The notes under the pieces were generated by a model, which saw only the letters and a program-made list of their open reading frames with translations, ran no database searches and was not told the origin of the DNA. The position numbers and the translations under genes were made by a program. Positions 40,827 through 50,407 of a DNA stretch of 64,000 bases are shown here, piece by piece. The first letter of the stretch is position 1; each line of letters begins with the position of its first letter. Source of the stretch: Demequina activiva (lineage in GTDB: Bacteria; Actinomycetota; Actinomycetes; Actinomycetales; Demequinaceae); the NCBI RefSeq assembly GCF_016862815.1, contig NZ_BONR01000002.1, positions 1-64,000 on the forward strand. The letters run 5' to 3'.

Positions 40827-42527
40827 TCAGGACTCCTGGGTGGTGGACGTCGCACGCAGTTGTTCGGCGCGCGCGTAGCCGAGCTCGACGGACTCCATGA
40901 GACGCTCGGTCTCGGCGAAGACGTTCTCGGGGCCGATGCGGTCGAGCGCACCCGTGCGCCCGAGCAGGTCGTGGAGCGTGTCGGGAACCCCGCAGATGAC
41001 GAGCGCCACGCCGTGCTCGCGCATGCGCTCGGCCTTGCGGTCGAGCATCTTCAGGAAGGTCGCGGACGGGATCGCCAGCGACCCTCGGGTCGACACCACG
41101 AGCGCCGCATCGGTGGCCCCGTCGGTGTCGGGCCACTCCTGCTCGAGGCGGCCCACCTCCGCGAAGAAGCCCACGCCGCTGTAGTGGACCACCGTGGTGC
41201 GGTGGGACGGGAGCGCACGTGGCGCATCGGCCACCTCCCAGCCGCCGTCTTCCCGGCGCTTGAGCTCGATCAGCCGGCCGGTGCGGCTCGACTGCACGGA
41301 GGTGAGCAGGATCGAGATGGTCGCGCCGATGAAGATCGCCTGCTGCAGCGGGAGGGCCGTGGTCGCGACGAAGGTCAGCACCATCGCGACCGTCGACGGA
41401 ACCGAGGTCTTCAGGACCAGGCGGATGTCCGCGAGCCGCCCCAGGATGAGCTCGCCGCCGATCACGAGCATGAGGCCACCGATCACGGCCATGGGGATCG
41501 CACCCGCCAACGGGCCCACCGTGAGCACGATGAGGCCCAGCGACAGCCCGGCGAAGATGCCAGCCCATCGCGTCTGTGCCCCGGCGCTCGTGGCGACGCC
41601 CGTGCGGGACAGCGAGCCGCCCGTGGGGAGGGCTCCGAAGAAGCCTCCGCCGATGTTGGCGATGCCCTGAGCGGTGAAGTCCTGGGACGCATCGGCGCGG
41701 GAGCCGTCGGGATTGGCGACGGCCGCGCTGATGCCCGCCGCCTGAGCGAGAGCGACCAGCGCGATGGCGACGGCACCGGTGAGCAGGTGCGGGATCGCGG
41801 ACGGGTCCGGCAGAGTGAACGGTGGTAGCGAGCGGGGGATGGGGGCGATGTCCTCGACGATCTCGATGTCGAAGGCCGCCACCACGGTCACCACGGTCGC
41901 CACCACGAGCGCGATGAGAGTCGCGAACTTCTCGAGGGGCCGGAACATGCGCGCGATCGCCCAGATCGCGACCGTCCCGCCCGCGACGGCCGCCGTCGTG
42001 GCGTCCCACGCGCCGATGTTGACGATGCCCTCGACGATCTCGCCCACCGTGTTGTCCGAGGTAGGCGCGTAGCCCGTCGCATCCTCGACCACTCCAGCGA
42101 GGATCTGGACCGCGATGCCTGTGGTGAAGCCCGTCATGACGGCCGTGGAGACGAAGGCCATCACCGAGCCCAGACGGAGCACGCCCAGCAGCAGCATCAC
42201 GAGGCCGGTCATGACCGTCATGGTCGCGATGGCGCCGATGTCGTCGAGCGCGAGCCCGGCCTCGTTCAGGACGCTCTGCGACGTGAACACGATTGCCGAG
42301 GTCAGCGTGGTCACCATGAGGACCGTGCGGGCGAGCATCGATCCCAGGATCGTGGGCACCACGCCCGACCACAGTCCCAGCGGCGCCGCGAAACCTCCCA
42401 CCGAGGCGTATGCCATGCCCTCGGGGATCGAGAACAGGCCGGTGACGAAGCCCGAGGCGGCGTCCTTGAAGGTGGGGCGGCCCAGCCTGCCTCGTCGCTG
42501 TCGCGCGCCCGCGGTGTCCTGAGCCAT
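40827..42527 (-). CDS. SulP family anion transporter with STAS domain
   Basis: The 566-residue product has the SulP membrane core (about 20-430, with SIPEGMAYASVGGFAAPLGL as the first signature and a GGFFGALPTGGSLSRTG loop). A C-terminal STAS domain follows (about 440-550, GVDPD/NVFAETER region). SulP proteins carry sulfate, bicarbonate or other anions. The neighbouring alkylsulfatase, divergent and 132 bp away, makes sulfate an attractive guess. Start ATG 42527 has TAGGTT six bases upstream. Confidence 0.9.
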   Translation of the reverse strand: MAQDTAGARQRRGRLGRPTFKDAASGFVTGLFSIPEGMAYASVGGFAAPLGLWSGVVPTILGSMLARTVLMVTTLTSAIVFTSQSVLNEAGLALDDIGAIATMTVMTGLVMLLLGVLRLGSVMAFVSTAVMTGFTTGIAVQILAGVVEDATGYAPTSDNTVGEIVEGIVNIGAWDATTAAVAGGTVAIWAIARMFRPLEKFATLIALVVATVVTVVAAFDIEIVEDIAPIPRSLPPFTLPDPSAIPHLLTGAVAIALVALAQAAGISAAVANPDGSRADASQDFTAQGIANIGGGFFGALPTGGSLSRTGVATSAGAQTRWAGIFAGLSLGLIVLTVGPLAGAIPMAVIGGLMLVIGGELILGRLADIRLVLKTSVPSTVAMVLTFVATTALPLQQAIFIGATISILLTSVQSSRTGRLIELKRREDGGWEVADAPRALPSHRTTVVHYSGVGFFAEVGRLEQEWPDTDGATDAALVVSTRGSLAIPSATFLKMLDRKAERMREHGVALVICGVPDTLHDLLGRTGALDRIGPENVFAETERLMESVELGYARAEQLRATSTTQES

Positions 42528-42533
42528 GAGGCC

Positions 42534-42539
42534 AACCTA
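42534..42539 (-). promoter_or_regulatory. -10 element TAGGTT of sulP (leaderless spacing)
   Basis: Minus-strand TAGGTT ends six bases before ATG 42527. Confidence 0.6.
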
Positions 42540-42659
42540 GCGAGATGGACCCCGGCACGGCGGGCGTCAGCGGACTCTCATGCCTGCGGCGATCTGTCCT
42601 GTTGCAGCGGTGGACCACAACGGCCATGCTTGCGAGACGAGCACCCCAGGAGGAGACCC

Positions 42660-44531
42660 ATGTCCCACCATGACGCCACCGCGGCCATCCGAGCGGCGCA
42701 CCGCCACCACCTCGAGACCATGCCGTTCGCGGATCGCCAGGACTTCGAGGACGCCGACCGTGGCTTCCTCGGGACGCTCGAGGACACCCGGATCCGCAAC
42801 GAGGCCGGCGACGTGGTGTGGGACAACGCCGCCTACGACTTCCTGGAGGGCGAGGCGCCTCACACGGTGCACCCCAGCCTCTGGCGTCAGGCGCAACTGG
42901 TCGCGAAGCACGGCCTCTATGAGGTCGTCGAGGGCGTCTATCAGGTGCGCGGCTACGACCTGTCGGTGATGTCGCTCATCGAGGGCGACGAGGGCGTGAT
43001 CGTGGTCGATCCGTTCATCGGCAAGGAGAATGCGGCGGCGGGCATGCGGCTGTACCACGAGCACCGCGGCGAGCGGACGGTGAGGGCCGTGATCTTCACG
43101 CACTCGCACATCGACCACTTCGGTGGCGTGTTCGGCGTCGTCTCGCAGGAGCAGGTCGACGCGGGCGAGGCCGCGATCATCGCCCCCGAGGGAATGGTCG
43201 AGCACGCGGTCGCCGAGAACGTCTACGCGGGTACGGCGATGGCGCGCCGCGCGGGCTACATGTACGGCGCGCGACTGCACAAGGGGCCGAACGGCCAGGT
43301 GGGCGCGGGCCTGGGCCAGACCACCTCCACGGGCAACGCCGGTCTGATCGTTCCGACCATCGACGTCGCCCAGACCGGGGAGACCCACACCATCGACGGC
43401 GTGGAGATGGAGTTCCAGATGGCGCCTGGAACCGAGGCGCCTGCGGAGATGCACCTGTACCTGCCTCGGTATCGCGCGCTGTGCATGGCGGAGAACGTCA
43501 CGCACACTCTGCACAACCTGCTGACGCTGCGCGGAGCCCTCGTGCGCGACCCGAACGTGTGGGCGCGCTATCTCACGGAGGCCATCGCGGCGTTCGGCGA
43601 TCGCACCGAGGTCCTGTTCAGCTCGCACCACTGGCCCACGTGGGGCCGCGAGCGCGTGGTCGAGTACCTCGGCGTCCAGCGCGACCTGTACAAGTATCTG
43701 CACGACCAGACCTTGCGCATGCTCAACCAGGGCATGACCGGCGCGGAGATCGCGGAGGCCATCGAGCTGCCGCCCGCGATCGAGAAGGTGTGGGGCACCC
43801 ACGGCTACTACGGCTCCGTGAGTCACAACGTCAAGGCCATCTACCAGCGGTACATGGGCTGGTTCGACGGCAACCCGGCGCGCCTGTGGCCTCACCCGCC
43901 CCAGGCGCAGGCCGAGCGGTATGTGGCGGCGCTGGGGGGAATCGACCGGGTCGTGGAGATGGCTCAGGGCGCCTTCGACGAGGGCGACTTCCGCTGGGCG
44001 GCGACCCTGCTGGACCACGCGATCTTCGTCGACAAGGATCACGCGGCTACGCGCGAGGTCTACGCGAACACGCTCGAGCAGCTGGGCTACGGCTCGGAGA
44101 ATGGCACGTGGCGCAACTTCTTCCTGTCCGGAGCGCAGGAGCTGCGCGAGGGGAATTTCGGCACGCCCACGCAGACCGCCGCGCCCGAGATCGTCGCGCA
44201 GCTGACCCCCGAGCAGATCTGGGACGCCATGGCGATCGCGGTCGACGGCCCCCGGGCCTGGGACCTCGACCTCGTCACGGACGTCACGCTCACGGACCTG
44301 GGACGCTCATTCCGCGTCACGCTGCGCAACGGCGTGCTGGTGGGCCACGAGCGCGAGCCTGGGGACGACGCCGCTCTGCATGCCTCGCTGACCAAGGCCA
44401 GGCTGATCGCACTCACCGCAGGAGACACGGAGTCGCCGGGCATCGAGCTCGAGGGAGACGCCTCCGTGCTGACGAGTCTGCTGAGCGTGATGCAGCCCGG
44501 TGACCCGAACTTCGAGATCGTCCTCCCCTGA
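42660..44531 (+). CDS. Alkyl/aryl sulfatase, metallo-beta-lactamase fold (SdsA1/BDS1 type)
   Basis: Enzymes of this family hydrolyse alkyl sulfates such as dodecyl sulfate to alcohol and sulfate through a binuclear zinc site. The 623-residue product has THSHIDH (147-153) in the N-terminal metallo-lactamase domain. A dimerisation domain follows (about 380-500), then a C-terminal SCP2-like domain (about 515-623) that binds the alkyl chain. No secretion signal is visible, so it is probably cytoplasmic. ATG 42660 has AGGAGGAG about five bases upstream. It lies divergent to sulP. Confidence 0.9.
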   Translation: MSHHDATAAIRAAHRHHLETMPFADRQDFEDADRGFLGTLEDTRIRNEAGDVVWDNAAYDFLEGEAPHTVHPSLWRQAQLVAKHGLYEVVEGVYQVRGYDLSVMSLIEGDEGVIVVDPFIGKENAAAGMRLYHEHRGERTVRAVIFTHSHIDHFGGVFGVVSQEQVDAGEAAIIAPEGMVEHAVAENVYAGTAMARRAGYMYGARLHKGPNGQVGAGLGQTTSTGNAGLIVPTIDVAQTGETHTIDGVEMEFQMAPGTEAPAEMHLYLPRYRALCMAENVTHTLHNLLTLRGALVRDPNVWARYLTEAIAAFGDRTEVLFSSHHWPTWGRERVVEYLGVQRDLYKYLHDQTLRMLNQGMTGAEIAEAIELPPAIEKVWGTHGYYGSVSHNVKAIYQRYMGWFDGNPARLWPHPPQAQAERYVAALGGIDRVVEMAQGAFDEGDFRWAATLLDHAIFVDKDHAATREVYANTLEQLGYGSENGTWRNFFLSGAQELREGNFGTPTQTAAPEIVAQLTPEQIWDAMAIAVDGPRAWDLDLVTDVTLTDLGRSFRVTLRNGVLVGHEREPGDDAALHASLTKARLIALTAGDTESPGIELEGDASVLTSLLSVMQPGDPNFEIVLP

Positions 44532-44578
44532 CCGAGCACGGCCGGCCGATGCGCGATTGAATGGGCGTGGAGGCTCCC

Positions 44579-44917
44579 ATGGACATCGTCGACCTGGACA
44601 CGCTGGTGGATGAGCAGCTCGCGCTCGCGTACGAGGAGCACAGCGGGCGCCACGCCGTGACGATCGCGGGTGACCACCGGCATGATCTTCGCCAGACGCT
44701 CATCGCGGTCGCCGGCGGCAACACGCTGGGCGAGCACGACGCTCCGGCGGAGGCCACGCTCCAGGTGCTGCGCGGCGAGGTGACCTTCCGTGCGGGCGAG
44801 CGAGAGCTCGCACTCAGCAAGGGCGACTACTTCGTGATCCCACCGGCCCGTCACGGCTTCGAGGCGGTGACGGACTGCGCGGTGCTGCTCACCGTGGCGA
44901 CCCGCGGCGAGCGGTGA
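44579..44917 (+). CDS. Small cupin-domain protein
   Basis: A 112-residue single cupin: GNTLGEHDAPAEATLQVLRGEV carries the first metal-type motif in reduced form, and GDYFVIPPARHGFEA carries the second with its histidine. The start at ATG 44579 has GGAGG upstream. It resembles small cupins thought to sense or buffer ligands near metabolic genes. No catalytic partner is evident, though it is 48 bp after the sulfatase and may be co-transcribed with it. Confidence 0.82.
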   Translation: MDIVDLDTLVDEQLALAYEEHSGRHAVTIAGDHRHDLRQTLIAVAGGNTLGEHDAPAEATLQVLRGEVTFRAGERELALSKGDYFVIPPARHGFEAVTDCAVLLTVATRGER

Positions 44918-44964
44918 ACGGCAGGGGAGAGGCGACCCCGCATCGGCCGTGCGGGCGCAGTCGG

Positions 44965-45054
44965 CCACCACACGCGTGTGACGAGTGATGCGCATGGGAC
45001 CCGGGGGAAGCCTCCGGCGCCTCGTCCGTCCCATCAGTCACAGCCGTGTGGTGG
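44965..45054 (+). terminator. Long imperfect inverted repeat between cupin and dapA
   Basis: CCACCACACG (44965-44974) pairs with CGTGTGGTGG (45045-45054). TGTGAC, TGATG and GGGAC then continue the pairing inward to about 45000/45028 with small bulges. CCGGGGG-AAG-CCTCCGG forms a second hairpin in the loop. It ends 48 bp before the dapA -10, so it is probably a terminator for the upstream genes or an operator. Confidence 0.65.
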
Positions 45055-45101
45055 AGTGGTGTCGCCGCGTCGGGAGCGGCTTCGGCGGCGGTGGGGCGCG
45101 G

Positions 45102-45107
45102 TAGGTT
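45102..45107 (+). promoter_or_regulatory. -10 element TAGGTT of dapA (leaderless spacing)
   Basis: Ends six bases before ATG 45114 and touches the in-frame ATG 45108, so the second ATG is favoured as the start. Confidence 0.65.
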
Positions 45108-45113
45108 ATGCCC

Positions 45114-46010
45114 ATGAGCGAATCGCGCCCGCTGGGCACCGTGCTCACCGCGATGGTGACGCCGATGCACGCAGACGGCTCCATCGATGTCGACAGTGCC
45201 ATCGCACTCGCGAACCACCTGCTTGACCACGGGTCGGACGGCCTCGTGATCTCCGGCACCACCGGCGAGGCGCCCACCACGCACGCTCCCGAGAAGCTCG
45301 AACTGACCGCCGCTCTGGTCGATGCGGTGGGTCACCGCGCGACCCTCATCGCGGGGGCCGGATCCAACGACACGGCGCACGCCGTGATGATGGCGCAGCA
45401 GGCCCAGGAGGCCGGCGTCGACGCCGTCCTGGCTCTGGTGCCCTACTACTCGAAGCCGTCGCAGAAGGGCGTGGTCGCCCACCTGAGCGCGATCGCCGGT
45501 GCGACGGACCTGCCGGTCATGCTCTACGACATCCCCGGGCGCACCGGGATCGCACTGACGGACGGCTCGCTGGACGAGCTCGCCGAGGTGAGCAACATCG
45601 TCGCGAACAAGGACGCCACCGGCGACGTGGGGGCCGCGAAGGACCGCATCGCCCGCACCGGCCTGGACTGGTACTCCGGCGACGACCCGCTCACGCTCGA
45701 GTTCCTGCGCGCCGGTGCGGCGGGAGTCGTGTCGGTGAGCGCCCACGTCGCAGGGACACGCATCGCCGCCATGATCGCCGCGCACCACGCGGGCGACACC
45801 GCTCGTGCGGACAGCCTCCACGAGGAGCTGCTGCCCGTGCACGACGCCATCTTCAACGGTCCTGGCGCCTCCAACGCCAAGGCCGCCATGGAGCTGCTCG
45901 GGGTCATCCCCGGCCGCCACATGCGCCTGCCGCTGCTGCCGCTGGACGACGACGAGCTCGCTGCTCTCGCGTCCGCGCTGCGCGCCGCGGGCGTACCCAT
46001 CACCACCTAG
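45114..46010 (+). CDS. dapA: 4-hydroxy-tetrahydrodipicolinate synthase
   Basis: DapA condenses pyruvate with aspartate semialdehyde, the first step of the lysine/DAP branch. The 298-residue (beta/alpha)8 protein has GTTGEAPT, the active-site tyrosine in LYDIPGRTGI and the Schiff-base lysine in VANKDATGD. Here the lysine follows Asn, where many homologs have IKEA. It lies seven bp before rnj, as in other actinobacteria, and depends on a leaderless promoter. Confidence 0.96.
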   Translation: MSESRPLGTVLTAMVTPMHADGSIDVDSAIALANHLLDHGSDGLVISGTTGEAPTTHAPEKLELTAALVDAVGHRATLIAGAGSNDTAHAVMMAQQAQEAGVDAVLALVPYYSKPSQKGVVAHLSAIAGATDLPVMLYDIPGRTGIALTDGSLDELAEVSNIVANKDATGDVGAAKDRIARTGLDWYSGDDPLTLEFLRAGAAGVVSVSAHVAGTRIAAMIAAHHAGDTARADSLHEELLPVHDAIFNGPGASNAKAAMELLGVIPGRHMRLPLLPLDDDELAALASALRAAGVPITT

Positions 46011-46017
46011 GAGACCC

Positions 46018-47700
46018 GTGAACTTCCACCCCGAGCTGACCGAGCCCAAGCCACTGCTGCCGGGCACCCTGCGCATCGTCCCCCTGGGCGGCCTGGGGGA
46101 GGTGGGTCGCAACATGGCGGTGTTCGAGATCGACGGCCGCCTGCTGATCGTCGACTGCGGCGTGCTCTTCCCCGAGGACCACCAGCCGGGCGTCGACCTG
46201 ATCCTGCCGGACTTCAGCTACATCGAGGACCGGATGGACGACATCGAGGCGATCGTGCTGACGCACGGCCACGAGGACCACATCGGCGCGGTGCCCTACC
46301 TGCTGCGCCTGCGTCAGGACATCCCGATCCTGGGCTCCCAGCTCACGCTGGCCTTCATCGAGGCCAAGCTCAAGGAGCACAGGATGAAGCCCGTCACCCT
46401 CGCGGTGAAGGAGGGCCAGCACGAGCAGCTGGGCAAGTTCGGCCTCGAGTTCGTCGCGGTCAACCACTCCATCCCTGACGCGCTCGCGGTGTTCATCACC
46501 ACGGACGGCGGCACGGTGCTGCACACCGGCGACTTCAAGATGGACCAGCTTCCCCTGGACGGCCGCATCACGGACCTGCGCGCCTTCGCCTCGCTGGGCG
46601 AGCGCGGCGTGGACCTGTTCATGACGGACTCCACCAACGCGGAGGCACCCGGCTTCACGACGTCCGAGGTCGAGATCACGCCGGTGCTCGACCAGCTGTT
46701 CGCGAATGCGACCGGGCGGCTGGTCGTGGCGAGCTTCTCGAGCCACGTCCACCGCGTGCAGCAGGTCATCAACGCCGCGCACGCGCACGGACGTCGCGTG
46801 GCCTTCGTGGGCCGCTCGATGGTGCGCAACATGAACATCGCCGCGGAGATGGGCTACCTCGAGGTGCCGGCCAACATCCTGGTGGATGCCCGCAAGGCGG
46901 ACGACATGCCGCCGGAGAAGGTCGTGTACATGTGCACGGGCTCGCAGGGCGAGCCCATGGCGGCGCTGAGCCGCATCGCGTCGCTGGATCACAAGCTGCG
47001 CGTGGGACCGGGCGACACCGTGGTGCTCGCGTCGTCCCTGATTCCCGGCAACGAGAACGCCGTGTTCCGCGTGATCAACGGGCTCATGCGCCTGGGCGCG
47101 ACCGTGGTGCACCAGGGCAGCGCGCGCGTCCACGTGTCCGGTCACGCGAGCTCCGGTGAGCTCCTGTACTGCTACAACATCGTGCGGCCCAAGAACGTCA
47201 TGCCGGTGCACGGTGAGGTGCGTCACCTCCTGGCCAACGGCAAGCTCGCGATGAAGACCGGCGTGCCGGAGAAGAACGTCATGTTCGCGGAGAACGGCGT
47301 GGTCGTGGACCTCAAGGACGGTCGTGCGCGCGTGGTGGGCGCCGTGGAGACCCACAACGTCTACGTGGACGGATCCTCGGTGGGCGAGATCACGGACACC
47401 GAGCTCAAGGACAGGCGCATCCTCTCGGAGGAGGGCTTCGTCTCCGTGTTCGCGGTCATCGACTCCTCCAACGGCAAGGTGGTCTCGGGGCCGGAGGTGC
47501 ACGCTCGCGGACTGGCGGAGGACGACTCCGTGTTCGACGCCGTGCTGCCGCAGATCAAGCAGGCGCTCGAGGAGGCCGCCCGCAAGGGCTCGACGGATCA
47601 GCACCAGATGCAGCAGGTGATGCGCCGCGTCCTGGGACGCTACGTGGGCACCAAGCTGCGCCGCCGCCCCATGATCATCCCGATCGTGATCGAGTCGTAG
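46018..47700 (+). CDS. rnj: Ribonuclease J
   Basis: RNase J has 5'-3' exonuclease and endonuclease activity in mRNA and rRNA processing. The 560-residue protein starts at GTG 46018, with TAGGAGA (including the dapA stop) as ribosome-binding site. It has the metallo-beta-lactamase motif HGHEDH (83-88), the beta-CASP region (SFSSHVHRVQQ, GRSMVRN, CTGSQGEP, HVSGHAS) and a short C-terminal domain. Together with PNPase and RNase Y it completes an RNA-decay set encoded within this window. Confidence 0.97.
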   Translation: MNFHPELTEPKPLLPGTLRIVPLGGLGEVGRNMAVFEIDGRLLIVDCGVLFPEDHQPGVDLILPDFSYIEDRMDDIEAIVLTHGHEDHIGAVPYLLRLRQDIPILGSQLTLAFIEAKLKEHRMKPVTLAVKEGQHEQLGKFGLEFVAVNHSIPDALAVFITTDGGTVLHTGDFKMDQLPLDGRITDLRAFASLGERGVDLFMTDSTNAEAPGFTTSEVEITPVLDQLFANATGRLVVASFSSHVHRVQQVINAAHAHGRRVAFVGRSMVRNMNIAAEMGYLEVPANILVDARKADDMPPEKVVYMCTGSQGEPMAALSRIASLDHKLRVGPGDTVVLASSLIPGNENAVFRVINGLMRLGATVVHQGSARVHVSGHASSGELLYCYNIVRPKNVMPVHGEVRHLLANGKLAMKTGVPEKNVMFAENGVVVDLKDGRARVVGAVETHNVYVDGSSVGEITDTELKDRRILSEEGFVSVFAVIDSSNGKVVSGPEVHARGLAEDDSVFDAVLPQIKQALEEAARKGSTDQHQMQQVMRRVLGRYVGTKLRRRPMIIPIVIES

Positions 47701-47711
47701 CCTCGCAAACG

Positions 47712-47752
47712 GGCCGATGCGCGGGGTGGCAACGCCCAGGACGGCCGATGCG
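47712..47752 (+). repeat. Two copies of the dispersed 10-mer upstream of ftsK
   Basis: GGCCGATGCG at 47712-47721 and 47743-47752, each followed by CGGG, in direct orientation and 31 bp apart. The second ends four bases before the ftsK -10 element. Confidence 0.9.
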
Positions 47753-47756
47753 CGGG

Positions 47757-47762
47757 TAGCGT
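47757..47762 (+). promoter_or_regulatory. -10 element TAGCGT of ftsK
   Basis: Ends eight bases before ATG 47771. It supports that start over an in-frame ATG at 47717. Confidence 0.5.
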
Positions 47763-47770
47763 CTCGAAGC

Positions 47771-50407
47771 ATGGCTCAGTCACGTTCCACGAGCACGCGC
47801 TCCAAGCCGTCCTCCCCGCGTTCGAAGGCACCCGCGAAGAAGCAGCCGCCTGCCGTCCTGCGCGGCGTCGCCGCGATGGGACGCGGTGCCTCCCATGCCG
47901 TGGGCGGCGGCGTGCGCAGCATCGGCCACGGCGCCAAGCAGGTGAGCCCTGACGTGCGACGCGATGGCCTGGCGATCACCCTGGTGATCGTCGCGATCCT
48001 CATCGCCGCGCGCGAGTGGTGGGGCCTGTCCTCGTGGGCAGGCACGGCCATCCACTGGGTGGTGGCGGGGACGTTCGGCGTGCTCGCGGTGGCGATGCCG
48101 CTGGTGCTGCTGGCGTTCGCCGTGCGCCTGTTCCGTGCGCCTGGCGAGGAGGAGGCCAACCACCGCATCACGCTGGGCGCCGTGCTGCTCGTGCTGACGA
48201 TCGACGGGCTGCTGCAGATCAACGCCGGCCGTCCCGGACCCGATGAGGGCCTCGAGGCGATCCAGGCCGCGGGCGGCATCCTGGGCTTCCTGGTGGGCAC
48301 CCCGCTGGCGTGGGCGCTGACCGCGCCGCTGGCCGTGGTGGTGCTGATCCTGCTGGGCCTGCTGTCCGTGCTGATCATCATCGGCATGCCCCTGCGGGAG
48401 CTCATCGCTCACGCGCGCCGTGGGGTGCAGCGCCTGCGCGGCGAGCCAGTCGCCGACGAGGACGCGCTCGACCTTCCCGAGCACGGCACCCTCGAGCGCT
48501 CGGGAGAGACCAGGCCCAAGGCACCCAAGCATCGGCGCCGCCTGCTGGGCCGCGGCAGGACGGACGCCGAGATCGCCCGCCAGGCCGAGCTCGATGCGTA
48601 CGAAGCGGACGAGGCCTTCGCAAGCGCCGCGAGCGTCGACCGCTCCGACACCGAGCCCAGCGACTTCGACGAGATCATCAACCCGCCGTGGGACGAGTCG
48701 CCCGGCGCCACCGAGGTGCTGCCCACGGCGACGGGACCGGTGTCGCCGTACGACGCCTACGAGCCCGCCGGCGAGGACGTCGACACGGCCGCGCTGGTGG
48801 CGGCGCCGGGCGAGCGCGCGGCGCCGCCCTCCACGAGCATCGTCCCGACGGGGGAGCAGGGCGAGCTCGAGAACTCCACGCCGTACGTGCTTCCGGACGT
48901 GGACGTCCTCGCCAAGGGGGCGCCCCACAAGACCCGTTCCGCGGCCAACGACCGGGTGGTCGAGTCGCTCAAGGGCGTGCTCGAGGACTTCGGCGTCAAC
49001 GCCACCGTCACGGGATTCACCCGCGGCCCCACGGTGACGCGCTACGAGGTCGAGCTGGGTCAGGGCGTCAAGGTCGAGAAGATCACCCAGCTGTCCAAGA
49101 ACATCGCCTATGCGGTCGCCAGCGCGGACGTGCGCATCCTGTCGCCCATCCCCGGCAAGTCCGCGATCGGCATCGAGATCCCCAACGTGGACCGCGAGAC
49201 GGTGTCCCTGGGAGACGTGCTGCGCTCGCCTGCGGCCACCAAGAACGACCATCCGATGGCGATCGGCGTGGGCAAGGACGTCGAGGGCGGGTTCGTGCTC
49301 GCCAACCTCGCGAAGATGCCGCACCTGCTGGTGGCGGGTGCGACGGGCGCCGGAAAGTCGTCGTTCGTCAACTCGATGATCACGTCGATCCTCATGCGTG
49401 CCACGCCGGACGAGGTGCGCATGGTGCTCGTGGACCCCAAGCGTGTCGAGCTCACCATGTACGAGGGCATCCCGCACCTCATCACTCCCATCATCACGGA
49501 CCCCAAGAAGGCCGCGCAGGCCCTCGAGTGGGTGGTGAAGGAGATGGACGTCCGCTACGACGACCTCGCGCTCTTCGGCTACAAGCACATCGACGACTTC
49601 AACAAGGCGGTGCGCGCGGGCAAGGTCAAGCCGCTGCCGGGCTCCGAGCGCAAGATCCGCACGTATCCGTACCTGCTGGTGATCGTGGACGAGCTCGCGG
49701 ACCTCATGATGGTGGCGCCGCGCGACGTGGACGAGTCGATCCAGCGCATCACGCAGCTCGCCCGTGCCGCCGGCATCCACCTGGTGCTCGCCACGCAGCG
49801 TCCGTCCGTGGACATCATCACCGGAACCATCAAGGCCAACGTGCCCTCGCGCCTGGCGTTCGCGACCTCCTCGCTCGCCGACTCCCGCGTGGTGCTCGAC
49901 ATGCCGGGCGCGGAGAAGCTCATCGGCCAGGGCGACGCCCTGTTCCTGCCCATGGGCGAGTCCAAGCCGATGCGCGTCCAGGGATCCTGGGTGAGCGAGT
50001 CCGAGATCCATGCCGCGGTGGACCACGTCAAGAACCAGGCGAACCCGGAGTACCGCGACGACGTCACGCAGCCGCAGGGCGGCTCCGCTGTCGTGGCGGA
50101 GGACATCGGGGACGATCTCGACGATCTGATCGCGGCCGCGGAGCTCGTCATCACCACGCAGCTGGGCTCGACCTCGATGCTGCAGCGCAAGCTCAAGATG
50201 GGCTTCGCGAAGGCGGGTCGCCTCATGGACCTGCTCGAGACGCGCGAGATCGTGGGCCCGTCGCAGGGGTCGAAGGCTCGTGAGGTATTGGTCACTCCTG
50301 ACGCATTGGCATCGACGCTGGCTATTCTGCGAGGCGAGTCTCCGGCTACCGTGGAGGCTTCGGCTGTCGATGACGAGGCTGAGGGAGAGACATGGCAGGG
50401 GTCGTAG
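47771..50407 (+). CDS. ftsK: DNA translocase FtsK/SpoIIIE
   Basis: FtsK is the septum-anchored ATP-driven motor that clears and resolves chromosomes at division. The 878-residue protein has a basic N-tail, four membrane helices (about 68-205), an acidic/Pro linker (to about 370) and the alpha-beta motor with Walker A GATGAGKSS (523-531) and Walker B in YLLVIVDELADLM. The C-terminal gamma winged helix (from about 800) reads DNA polarity. The start is ATG 47771. The 3' end overlaps the GGDEF-EAL gene by 16 bp. Confidence 0.96.
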   Translation: MAQSRSTSTRSKPSSPRSKAPAKKQPPAVLRGVAAMGRGASHAVGGGVRSIGHGAKQVSPDVRRDGLAITLVIVAILIAAREWWGLSSWAGTAIHWVVAGTFGVLAVAMPLVLLAFAVRLFRAPGEEEANHRITLGAVLLVLTIDGLLQINAGRPGPDEGLEAIQAAGGILGFLVGTPLAWALTAPLAVVVLILLGLLSVLIIIGMPLRELIAHARRGVQRLRGEPVADEDALDLPEHGTLERSGETRPKAPKHRRRLLGRGRTDAEIARQAELDAYEADEAFASAASVDRSDTEPSDFDEIINPPWDESPGATEVLPTATGPVSPYDAYEPAGEDVDTAALVAAPGERAAPPSTSIVPTGEQGELENSTPYVLPDVDVLAKGAPHKTRSAANDRVVESLKGVLEDFGVNATVTGFTRGPTVTRYEVELGQGVKVEKITQLSKNIAYAVASADVRILSPIPGKSAIGIEIPNVDRETVSLGDVLRSPAATKNDHPMAIGVGKDVEGGFVLANLAKMPHLLVAGATGAGKSSFVNSMITSILMRATPDEVRMVLVDPKRVELTMYEGIPHLITPIITDPKKAAQALEWVVKEMDVRYDDLALFGYKHIDDFNKAVRAGKVKPLPGSERKIRTYPYLLVIVDELADLMMVAPRDVDESIQRITQLARAAGIHLVLATQRPSVDIITGTIKANVPSRLAFATSSLADSRVVLDMPGAEKLIGQGDALFLPMGESKPMRVQGSWVSESEIHAAVDHVKNQANPEYRDDVTQPQGGSAVVAEDIGDDLDDLIAAAELVITTQLGSTSMLQRKLKMGFAKAGRLMDLLETREIVGPSQGSKAREVLVTPDALASTLAILRGESPATVEASAVDDEAEGETWQGS

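Noticed and set aside
39586-42627. Open frame of about 1,000 codons on the minus strand over the anchored protein, GAP and SulP genes
   Set aside because: It is another reading phase of genes with clear families and has a low-complexity Arg/His/Gly translation without domains.
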